Source: Caldifarciminota bacterium
GTDB lineage: Bacteria; WOR-3; Hydrothermia; WGAB01
NCBI GenBank assembly: GCA_015489295.1
Contig: WGAB01000146.1
Span: 1-5,218 of the forward strand
DNA: 5,218 nucleotides
Direction: 5' to 3'
Position numbers and translations under genes: made by a program. How positions within the stretch are numbered: position 1 is the first letter of the stretch; the number at the start of each line of letters is the position of its first letter. Under the pieces are notes generated by a model. It saw nothing but the letters and a program-made list of their open reading frames with translations, was not told the origin of the DNA and made no database searches. This document shows, in pieces, positions 1-5,218 of this stretch.

Positions 1-510
1 GATGAGTCTCGGGCTAAGGTCCTCGCCGCCATCGCTCCCCATCTCCCAGAGCCGTTGAGGGAGGAGGTTTGGATAGAGGCACTGAAGGCGGCTGGGAAAA
101 TCGGGATTGCCTGGCCGCTGGCCCTGGACCTCGCCGCCTTCGCCTCCCATCTCTCAGTGCAGGCACTGGAGGCGGCTCGGAAAATCGAGAAAGAGAGGTG
201 GCGGGCCCAGACCCTCGTTGCCATCGCTCCCCACCTCCCCGAAAAGGTGCTGGAGGAAGCACGGAAAATTGGGAATGCGGAGTATCGGGCCAGGGTCCTT
301 GCGGCAGTTGCACCACATCTCGCCGAGATGGCACCAGAACATCTGTACCCCCTGTGGGCCGAAACCCTGCGCTTCCTGGCCCGCCGTACCCGAAAGCATC
401 TCCTGATGGACCTGAAGGCTCTTACCCCGGTGATCCACGCGCTGGGCGGTGAACAGGCCCTCGTGGAGACTTTTCAGGCCGTTCAGGATGTGGGCCGGTG
501 GTGGCCCTGA
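1..510 (+). CDS. Helical-repeat (HEAT/TPR-like solenoid) protein, C-terminal fragment
   Basis: The frame is open from the first base and ends in TGA at 508-510, giving 169 residues with no N-terminus; the TTG at 55 has no ribosome site and lies inside a repeat, so it is not the start. Four copies of a helix ending in A-P/S-H-L are visible (His at window residues 14, 50, 78 and 106), alternating with helices of the form ALEAARKI. Spacing is 36, 28 and 28 residues; the first interval has about 8 extra residues. A non-repeated cap follows (about residues 113-169), rich in Leu and ending in DVGRWWP. From memory of the family, such repeats with this kind of tail form the C-terminal sensor or scaffold of large bacterial proteins that often carry NTPase (NACHT/NB-ARC), CHAT or similar domains at the N-terminus. 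That part is not visible here, so the function is unassigned. Binding or scaffolding is the safest inference. It looks unrelated to the downstream operon, which has its own promoters. Confidence 0.8.
   Translation, partial: DESRAKVLAAIAPHLPEPLREEVWIEALKAAGKIGIAWPLALDLAAFASHLSVQALEAARKIEKERWRAQTLVAIAPHLPEKVLEEARKIGNAEYRARVLAAVAPHLAEMAPEHLYPLWAETLRFLARRTRKHLLMDLKALTPVIHALGGEQALVETFQAVQDVGRWWP
13..324 (+). repeat. 84-bp-period coding tandem repeats
   Basis: The repeats of the solenoid protein are still visible in the DNA. The segment at 77-106 matches 161-190 at 27 of 30 positions by eye, and the equivalent segment at 245-274 is more diverged; the offsets are exactly 84 bp each. The first-helix segments start near 13, 121, 205 and 289, also 84 bp apart except for the first interval of 108 bp (84 plus 24). 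The segments at 22-48 and 214-240 match at 23 of 27 positions. This suggests fairly recent unit duplication or gene conversion. Confidence 0.75.
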
Positions 511-528
511 TCCACACACCGGGGCGTC

Positions 529-554
529 AGGCTCTGGACCACCGAAAAGAGCCT
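529..554 (+). terminator. Possible hairpin after the repeat-protein gene
   Basis: A perfect 7-bp inverted repeat, AGGCTCT at 529-535 and AGAGCCT at 548-554, with a 12-nt loop, lies 18 nt past the upstream stop codon. No run of T follows, so it is not a classic Rho-independent terminator. It may be a 3' end-stabilising hairpin, a U-tract-less terminator, or chance. Confidence 0.25.
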
Positions 555-618
555 CATAACCACAGGGAACCTCTCCCGCAAAGAACCCTGACAATCGTTC
601 CCCATCCACTTCCACCCC

Positions 619-647
619 TTGACCCCATCTTTTCCCGGTTGTACAAT
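619..647 (+). promoter_or_regulatory. Sigma-70-type promoter of the TetR gene
   Basis: TTGACC at 619-624 matches the -35 consensus at 5 of 6 positions, and TACAAT at 642-647 matches the -10 consensus at 5 of 6, with an optimal 17-bp spacer. Transcription would start near 654, leaving a leader of about 20 nt with a ribosome site before the ATG at 676. This is the best promoter in the window. It also argues against a longer TetR open frame beginning at 619, which would overlap the promoter. Confidence 0.75.
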
Positions 648-648
648 T

Positions 649-663
649 CGACCGGAACGGTCG
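649..663 (+). promoter_or_regulatory. Palindromic operator candidate in the TetR promoter
   Basis: CGACCG at 649-654 and CGGTCG at 658-663 form a perfect inverted repeat around GAA. It begins one base after the -10 box and covers the expected start of transcription, touching the ribosome site. GACC/GGTC-type palindromes in this position are typical targets of TetR-family regulators, so autorepression by the protein encoded directly downstream is the natural reading. Binding itself is inferred. Confidence 0.6.
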
Positions 664-668
664 GAAGG
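663..668 (+). promoter_or_regulatory. Ribosome binding site deciding the TetR start
   Basis: GGAAGG lies 7 nt before the ATG at 676. Together with the promoter at 619-647 it fixes that ATG as the start, since no earlier in-frame codon could lie on the predicted transcript. Confidence 0.65.
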
Positions 669-675
669 TTTAGGG

Positions 676-1266
676 ATGGGACGGGCGGACGAGATCCTCG
701 GTGTGGCACGCGAACTCATCGCCCGGTTCGGGTTCCGCAAGACCACCATGGAAGACATCGCCCGGGCCGCGCGCATGGCCAAGGCCACCGTGTACCACTA
801 CTTCGGCTCCAAGGAGGAAATCCTGCGGGAGATCATCCACCGGGAGGGCAACGCCCTGCGGGAAAAACTCCAACAGGCCCTGCGCCAGGGCCGTACCCCG
901 GAGGAAAAACTCACCCTCTACGCCCGCACCCGGTTCCGGGCGCTGCGCGACCTCGCCCTCTACTACAAGGCCATGTCTGAGGAGTTCTACAGCCACCTGC
1001 CCTTCGTGGAACGGGAACGGCGGGAGTTCGACCGGTTTGAACTGGATACGCTGGAACACCTGCTCCGCGAGGGCGTGGAACGCGGCGACTTTGACATCCC
1101 CGATCCCCGCCTCTACGCCTTCCTGCTGCTGCAGGCCATGAAGGGTCTGGAGGTTCCCCTCGCCACCGGCACCGCCCTGCGCATGGACGACCGCGAACTG
1201 GATCTGGACGAGGCCCTGGACCTGCTCCTCGGCATCCTGCTGAAGGGCATCCGAAAACGGCCATGA
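676..1266 (+). CDS. TetR/AcrR-family transcriptional regulator
   Basis: A 196-residue protein, a usual length for TetR repressors. The N-terminal DNA-binding domain covers about residues 5-50. An amphipathic first helix (about 3-18) ends in a FGFRKTTM turn, then the helix-turn-helix IARAARMAKATVYHYFGSKE (28-47), including the family signature TVYHYF at 38-43 followed by G-S-K-E. The rest (about 51-196) is helical and divergent, as expected for the ligand-binding and dimerisation domain; it includes an aromatic stretch around LYYKAMSEEFY that could contribute to a pocket. The start at 676 is supported by a ribosome site and a near-consensus promoter that overlaps any longer reading. A palindrome at its own promoter suggests autorepression. 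It lies 75 nt upstream of the MMPL transporter on the same strand, and a second palindrome in that gap suggests it controls the transporter operon. The inducer is unknown; TetR regulators beside RND pumps commonly sense fatty acids, drugs or other hydrophobic molecules. Confidence 0.93.
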   Translation: MGRADEILGVARELIARFGFRKTTMEDIARAARMAKATVYHYFGSKEEILREIIHREGNALREKLQQALRQGRTPEEKLTLYARTRFRALRDLALYYKAMSEEFYSHLPFVERERREFDRFELDTLEHLLREGVERGDFDIPDPRLYAFLLLQAMKGLEVPLATGTALRMDDRELDLDEALDLLLGILLKGIRKRP

Positions 1267-1278
1267 ACCCAAAATTTT

Positions 1279-1307
1279 TTGCGCAGAACCGACTAAAAAA
1301 CGATTTT
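1279..1307 (+). promoter_or_regulatory. Weak promoter candidate for the transporter operon
   Basis: TTGCGC at 1279-1284 and GATTTT at 1302-1307 are separated by 17 bp in an AT-rich island between two GC-rich genes. The hexamers match the consensus only moderately. The position, about 35 nt before the transporter start, is suitable. Alternatively, the operon could be read through from the TetR promoter. Confidence 0.4.
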
Positions 1308-1315
1308 GGTCGGTT
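1287..1315 (+). promoter_or_regulatory. Long palindrome, operator candidate of the transporter operon
   Basis: AACCGAC at 1287-1293 is mirrored by GTCGGTT at 1309-1315. Inside these, AAAA at 1295-1298 pairs with TTTT at 1304-1307, so the dyad runs 12 positions per side with one T/G mismatch around a 5-nt centre. It covers the spacer and -10 of the candidate promoter, a classic repressor position. Its right arm shares GGTCGG with the palindrome in front of the TetR gene, but the half-site spacing differs, so one regulator for both sites is likely but not proven. As RNA it would fold into a stable hairpin; no T-run follows on the + strand, so a terminator is less likely. Confidence 0.5.
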
Positions 1316-1329
1316 GGTATGAACCCGAC

Positions 1330-1337
1330 GGAGGAGG
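1330..1337 (+). promoter_or_regulatory. Strong ribosome binding site of the transporter gene
   Basis: GGAGGAGG precedes the ATG at 1342 by 4-7 nt, depending on which GGAGG is used. It decides the start: an in-frame TTG at 1306 would place the first codons inside the promoter and palindrome and would have no ribosome site. Confidence 0.8.
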
Positions 1338-1341
1338 CACC

Positions 1342-4212
1342 ATGCAACGCCTGGCATCGTGGATTCTGAAACGGGCCTGGGGAATGCTGGCGGCGGTGGG
1401 CGCGCTGACCCTGGTCCTCGCCGCCGGTATCCCCCGGCTTCGGGTGGAATCCGATGTCGTCAAGTGGCTGGACCCAAAGGACCCGGTGGTCCGGGTGTTT
1501 GACTACATCGGCCGGCACTATGGCGGCACCCAGATGGCCCTCGTGGCCGTGGAGAGCGACAGCCTGTTCACGCCCCAGGGGCTCCGGTTCCTGCGCGACC
1601 TCACCGAAACCTACCGCACCCTGCCCGGGGTTTCCAGCGTTACCAGCCTCACCCACATCCTGGACATCCGCAAAACCGACGAGGGCCTGGAGGTGACCCA
1701 GCTGCTGGACCCCCATCGCCTGCCCACGGACCGCCGCGAGATCGCCCGGCTCAGGGCCTATGTGCTGAGCCACGACCTGTACCGGGGCAAACTCGTGTCC
1801 GCCGACGGCCGCATCACCTTAGTGATGGCCCGGTTCCAGGAGGACGCCGACAAGCAGGCCCTAGCCCGCACCCTCCGCGACACCACCGAGGCCCTCGCGC
1901 GCCGGGCCGCCCTTCCTCTGCGGCTCTACTACGGCGGCATCCCCCTGCAGATGCTGGAGGTTTCCGACATGGTGCTCTCCGATCTCCGCAAACTCCTGCC
2001 CATCGTGGCCCTGGTGGTCATGGGGGTTCTCTTCCTAGGGTTCCACACCCTCCGGGGCGTGATCCTGCCGCTCGGGGTGGTCCTGGTGGCCACCCTGTGG
2101 ACCCTGGGGCTCATGGGCTGGCTGGGGGTGCCCCTTTCCCTGATTTCCAATGTCACGCCCGTGGTGCTGATCGCTGTGGGCACGGCCTACGGCATCCACT
2201 TCATCGCCCGGTACCGCGAGGAGGTGAACAAGGGCCGTGCCAAAGAATCGGCCCTCCAGGAGGCGTTCCACGAGGTGGGCGTGCCTATTCTACTCGCCGG
2301 CCTCACCACCCTGGCCGGGTTCCTCTCCTTTCTGGGGTCGTATCTTGTGCCCATCAACCACTTCGGCCTGTTCACGGCGCTGGGCGTGGCCTTTGCCATG
2401 CTCCTTTCCCTCAGCCTGATCCCGGGCCTCATGGCCCTGTTGCCCAAACCCTCGGCCCGGTTCCGCTCGCTGGAGGCCGGGGCCCGGTGGTTCCGCCGAA
2501 CCCTGGAACCGGCGGAACACTGGATCCTGCGCCATCCCCGCGGCGTGCTCCTTTCAGCCGCGCTGGTGATGGCCTTCGCCCTCTACGGCCTCACCCGCAT
2601 CACCACCTCGGTGAACATGACCGAGTACTTCCCCGAAAACAGCGACATCCGGAAGTCCTCCGCGGTGCTGCGCCGCCACTTCGGGGGCGACCTGCCGGTG
2701 CAGTTCCTGGTGACCGCCGACCTGAAAAATCCCTTCGTGCTCCGGGAGATTTACCGGTTTGAAAAGTTCCTGCGCACCGTGCCCGGCGTGCACAATCCCC
2801 AGTCGCTGGCCGACCTCATCGCCGAGATGAACGAAACCATGAACGGCCGCCGCACGGTGCCGGAAACGCCCGAGGGCGTGGCGAACCTCCTCTTCATGCT
2901 GGAAGGCCAGGACCTGCTGCCCCAACTGGTCCGCACCACCGACTACGCCGAGGGCGTGATCCAGGCCCGGTTCTCCGAGGTGTCCACCGACCGGATCCTC
3001 CAGGCCTATGACACCGTAGAACACTACCTGCGGCACAACCTGGCCGATTCCCTGGTGGTGCTCTCCCTTCGCCCCGATTTGCCTCCGGCGCTCCGGCGGC
3101 GCATCGCCCGGCGCGTGGCCCGGGAAATCCTCTGGGATCTCCATTACTACGGGGCCTCCGACACTTTGCCGGGCCTGGCCGACTCGCTGACGGCCTGGCA
3201 GTTCCGGCCGGTGCCCCTCTCCCCGGGCGAACGCCAGGCCCTGGAACACCGCCTGGAAACCTACTTCGTGGAGGAAGCGGATGTGGTGCTGCCCCTTCCT
3301 ACCGCCCGCCGCCTGGCCCGGGGCATCGCCCGAACCGTGGCTGCAGGCACCCTGGACACCCTGGCGATCCGGCGCCTCTTAAAGCGGTTCCTGCCGCCGG
3401 CCGAACTCCGGGCCGACCCCGAACTGTTGCCCTACACCCTGGAAACGGTGGTCAGCATGACGGCGGAGGCGCTCCGCAACGCCCGGGTGAACGCCTGGCT
3501 GCAGCGGATCCTGGCCGCCCTGCCCGACTCTTTGCGGGCCAACGCCAGCCTCCAGAAGGACCTCAAGGGCGACCTCTGGACCCTGGTGCAGCAGCAGGTG
3601 GCGCTGCCGGTCCGGGAGGTTTCCTCCTACGCCGGCGCCCCGCTCCCGCTCCGGATCCAGCACGCCGGCCTCCTGCCGGTCTATACGAAAATTCACCGCA
3701 ACCTGATCCGCAGCCAGATCCGCAGTTTCATCCTGGCCTTTGTGATCGTGGCCGTGCTGGTGGCTCTGCAGCTGCGGTCGCCGGGCGCCGGCATCCTGGG
3801 TACCCTGCCCATTCTGCTCGTGGTGGCCTTCAACTTCGGCCTCATGGGGGTGCTGGGGATCCCGCTGGACAACGCCACGGTGCTCATCGCCTCCATCGCC
3901 ATCGGGATCGGCATTGACTACACGATCCACATGATCTCCCGGTTCCGGTTTGAACGGGAAGACCACGACAGCACCCGGGAGGCCCTGGCCACCGCCGTGC
4001 GCACCACGGGCCGGGCCATCCTGCTGAACGCGGCCACCGTGGGCCTGGGGTTTCTGGTGCTGGTGTTCGCCGCGCTGGAACCCCTGCGGCGGTTCGGCTG
4101 GATGGTGGCGCTGACCATGGCCACCAGCGCCCTGGCCGCCCTGCTGTTCCTGCCTGCGGTCATCCTGACCTTTGAAGGCGTTTTCAAACCCAGGGAGGTG
4201 CAAAAGCCATGA
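1342..4212 (+). CDS. MMPL/RND-superfamily transporter (predicted lipid or hydrophobe exporter)
   Basis: A 956-residue inner-membrane protein with the duplicated RND plan. Predicted membrane segments by eye: TM1 about 13-31; TM2-TM6 about 218-236, 240-262, 265-287, 314-332 and 341-367; TM7 about 400-417; TM8-TM12 about 796-811, 815-840, 844-866, 892-912 and 918-942. Large periplasmic loops follow TM1 and TM7. The second half carries Asp859-Tyr860 in TM10 (GIGIDYTIH), the expected proton-relay pair of MMPL proteins. The matching TM4 site reads GTAYGIH, with Ala282-Tyr283, so the Asp is absent there. The loop after TM7 is about 190 residues longer than the loop after TM1, owing mostly to an Arg- and Leu-rich helical segment at about 575-753. 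Proteins of this family use the proton gradient to move lipids, hopanoids, fatty acids or other hydrophobic molecules out of the inner membrane. The TGA stop overlaps the ATG of the LolA-like gene by 4 nt, indicating translational coupling. The substrate cannot be told from sequence. Confidence 0.92.
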   Translation: MQRLASWILKRAWGMLAAVGALTLVLAAGIPRLRVESDVVKWLDPKDPVVRVFDYIGRHYGGTQMALVAVESDSLFTPQGLRFLRDLTETYRTLPGVSSVTSLTHILDIRKTDEGLEVTQLLDPHRLPTDRREIARLRAYVLSHDLYRGKLVSADGRITLVMARFQEDADKQALARTLRDTTEALARRAALPLRLYYGGIPLQMLEVSDMVLSDLRKLLPIVALVVMGVLFLGFHTLRGVILPLGVVLVATLWTLGLMGWLGVPLSLISNVTPVVLIAVGTAYGIHFIARYREEVNKGRAKESALQEAFHEVGVPILLAGLTTLAGFLSFLGSYLVPINHFGLFTALGVAFAMLLSLSLIPGLMALLPKPSARFRSLEAGARWFRRTLEPAEHWILRHPRGVLLSAALVMAFALYGLTRITTSVNMTEYFPENSDIRKSSAVLRRHFGGDLPVQFLVTADLKNPFVLREIYRFEKFLRTVPGVHNPQSLADLIAEMNETMNGRRTVPETPEGVANLLFMLEGQDLLPQLVRTTDYAEGVIQARFSEVSTDRILQAYDTVEHYLRHNLADSLVVLSLRPDLPPALRRRIARRVAREILWDLHYYGASDTLPGLADSLTAWQFRPVPLSPGERQALEHRLETYFVEEADVVLPLPTARRLARGIARTVAAGTLDTLAIRRLLKRFLPPAELRADPELLPYTLETVVSMTAEALRNARVNAWLQRILAALPDSLRANASLQKDLKGDLWTLVQQQVALPVREVSSYAGAPLPLRIQHAGLLPVYTKIHRNLIRSQIRSFILAFVIVAVLVALQLRSPGAGILGTLPILLVVAFNFGLMGVLGIPLDNATVLIASIAIGIGIDYTIHMISRFRFEREDHDSTREALATAVRTTGRAILLNAATVGLGFLVLVFAALEPLRRFGWMVALTMATSALAALLFLPAVILTFEGVFKPREVQKP

Positions 4213-4949
4213 AACGGTGGTTCCTGGGCTATGCCCTGATGATGGCGATCTCGGTGCCGGTCCATGCCGGGCTCACCGCCCAGGAGATCCTGGCAAAGGT
4301 GGACAGCGTGATGAACGCACCGCGCGACCGCCGGGTGCGGATGAAGATGGTCCTCATTGACAAAGCCGGCCACGAGAAGGTGCGCGTCGCCGAGTCATAC
4401 CAGAAGGGTGACGACCACCGGCTCATCCGGTTCCTGGAGCCCGCCGACCAGCGCGGGATCGCCTTCCTGAGCCTGCCCAACGATGTGATGTATGTCTACT
4501 TCCCGGCCTTCAAAAAGGTGCGGCGGATCGCCGCCCATGTGAAGAACCAGACCTTCGCCGGCACCGACTTCACCTACGACGACCTCAGCACCTTTAAGTA
4601 CTCCGAGGAATACAACCCCGAACTGGTGGCGGAAACCGACACGGCCTATGTGCTCAAACTCACGCCCAAGCCCGGCTCCGACAAGGACTACGCCTACCTG
4701 AAGATGTGGGTGGACAGGCAAACCTTTCATCCCCTGCGCACCGAGTTCTACGACCCCTCGGGCAACCTGTGGAAGGTGATGACCTTCCGGAACATCACCC
4801 AAATCCAGGGCTACTGGGTGGCAAAGGAAATGGAAATGCGGGACCTCAAACGACAGCACACCACCCGCATGATCCTGGAGGACATCCAGGTGGACACCGG
4901 CATCCCCGATAAGGTGTTCACCAAACGGTACCTCCGACGGGGCGTGTAG
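4209..4949 (+). CDS. Periplasmic LolA-like outer-membrane lipoprotein-sorting protein
   Basis: A 246-residue secreted protein. The N-terminus has a signal peptide: Lys-Arg at 2-3, a hydrophobic core at about 4-16 and a VHA cleavage site ending at residue 20. The mature part resembles the LolA-like 'outer membrane lipoprotein-sorting protein' family often found beside MMPL transporters. Typical stretches are MYVYFPAFKKVRRI (94-107) and FAGTDFTYDDL (116-126), followed by alternating beta-strand patterns such as DYAYLKMWVDRQTFHPLRTEFYD and a C-terminal GIPDKVFTKRYL. LolA folds are open beta-barrel grips that bind acyl chains in the periplasm; here the cargo is more likely handed over by the adjacent transporter than by LolCDE, but that is inference. 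The ATG is preceded by GGGAGGTG at 4193-4200, 8 nt upstream, and overlaps the transporter stop (ATGA). It is not canonical lolA, which has a different sequence and usually different neighbours. Confidence 0.88.
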   Translation: MKRWFLGYALMMAISVPVHAGLTAQEILAKVDSVMNAPRDRRVRMKMVLIDKAGHEKVRVAESYQKGDDHRLIRFLEPADQRGIAFLSLPNDVMYVYFPAFKKVRRIAAHVKNQTFAGTDFTYDDLSTFKYSEEYNPELVAETDTAYVLKLTPKPGSDKDYAYLKMWVDRQTFHPLRTEFYDPSGNLWKVMTFRNITQIQGYWVAKEMEMRDLKRQHTTRMILEDIQVDTGIPDKVFTKRYLRRGV

Positions 4950-4971
4950 GCTTGAAAAGGGAGGTTCGGCC

Positions 4972-5218
4972 ATGAGATCGTTGAAAACCCTGCTCGCGGT
5001 GGCTTTGCTGTCCACGCCTCTGGCTGCCCGGGTGCACCTGGGCGGCTACCTGGAAACCTACAACCGCTACTGGGTGCACGCGGATTCCGGCCGCTGGACC
5101 TGGAACGAGAACCGCCTCCAATTGCAACTGGAGGCGAACCCGGCCGAAAACCTGCACCTTTACAGCGAACTCCGGCTGCGGGCCCTGGGGTTCCTCCGGG
5201 TCGCCGACCCTTCGGACC
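4972..5218 (+). CDS. Secreted protein, probable outer-membrane beta-barrel, N-terminal fragment
   Basis: The frame opens with ATG at 4972 and runs off the window end; 82 complete codons are visible. An AAGGGAGG-type ribosome site (4957-4964) lies 7 nt upstream, and the gap from the LolA-like stop is 22 nt, so it is almost certainly in the same operon. The first residues form a signal peptide: Arg2 and Lys5, then a Leu/Ala-rich core, with likely cleavage after Ala-Ala near residue 19. The mature start RVHLGGYLETYNRYWV, then RLQLQLEANPAENLHLYSELRLRAL, alternates polar and hydrophobic or aromatic residues with short turns, as in transmembrane beta-strands of porin-like proteins. MMPL plus LolA-like genes are frequently followed by an outer-membrane barrel (for example of the DUF1302 type), which supports this reading. 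The visible part is too short to assign a family. Confidence 0.7.
   Translation, partial: MRSLKTLLAVALLSTPLAARVHLGGYLETYNRYWVHADSGRWTWNENRLQLQLEANPAENLHLYSELRLRALGFLRVADPSD

Noticed and set aside
492..507. GGGCC / GGCCC inverted repeat as a terminator of the first gene
   Set aside because: It lies within the last codons of the gene, has only 5-bp arms and no T-run; it reflects the Gly-Arg-Trp-Trp-Pro coding end.
619..675. Longer TetR protein starting at TTG 619
   Set aside because: The extension would encode the promoter and operator. The TTG is itself the start of the -35 box, and the ATG at 676 has a good ribosome site.
498..980. A 160-residue + strand frame overlapping the TetR gene
   Set aside because: It is a Pro/Arg/His-rich out-of-frame shadow of the TetR gene, without a ribosome site.
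1263..1326. Direct repeat ATGAACCC at 1263-1270 and 1319-1326
   Set aside because: Only 8 bp, one copy overlapping the TetR stop codon; no target-site duplication or mobile element lies between them, so probably chance.
1306..1341. Transporter starting 12 codons earlier at TTG 1306
   Set aside because: This TTG lies inside the palindrome with no ribosome site, whereas GGAGGAGG directly precedes the ATG at 1342.
670..1773. A 367-residue open frame on the minus strand across the TetR and transporter starts
   Set aside because: It is antisense to two well-supported genes, crosses their intergenic promoter region and has a low-complexity Gly/Gln/His/Val composition typical of GC-rich shadow frames.
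3379..4203. A 274-residue open frame on the minus strand inside the transporter gene
   Set aside because: It is rich in Gln, His and Gly with no recognisable domain, and lies fully opposite the conserved membrane half of the transporter. Similar minus-strand frames at 2554-3249 and 4395-5015 were rejected for the same reason.

Overview
This window comes from a GC-rich, diderm (Gram-negative-type) bacterium. The diderm call rests on envelope genes: an inner-membrane RND/MMPL transporter, a periplasmic LolA-like protein and a probable outer-membrane beta-barrel. The genus cannot be fixed from sequence alone. All real genes lie on the + strand. Long open frames on the opposite strand are third-position GC shadows.

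Layout. Positions 1-510 hold the C-terminal end of a helical-repeat (HEAT/TPR-like solenoid) protein whose N-terminal part lies outside the window. Its DNA keeps an 84-bp (28-codon) period. Positions 511-675 are intergenic. They hold a possible hairpin after the repeat gene, then a near-consensus sigma-70 promoter (TTGACC, 17 bp, TACAAT) and a perfect 15-bp inverted repeat covering the expected transcription start. Positions 676-1266 encode a TetR/AcrR-family repressor. Positions 1267-1341 are an AT-rich spacer with a long imperfect palindrome over a weaker promoter. Positions 1342-4212 encode a 956-residue MMPL/RND transporter. It overlaps by 4 nt (ATGA) a LolA-like protein gene (4209-4949). 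After 22 nt comes the start of a secreted, probably beta-barrel protein (4972 to the window end, truncated).

Working model (inference). The last three genes form an operon spanning the envelope: an inner-membrane proton-driven lipid or hydrophobe exporter, a periplasmic lipid-binding carrier and an outer-membrane component. The TetR protein probably represses itself through 649-663 and may repress the operon through 1287-1315. The substrate is unknown; a lipid or other hydrophobic molecule fits the families. Two features of the transporter deserve attention: its first half lacks the Asp of the Asp-Tyr proton-relay pair that the second half keeps, and its second periplasmic loop carries about 190 extra, mostly helical residues.
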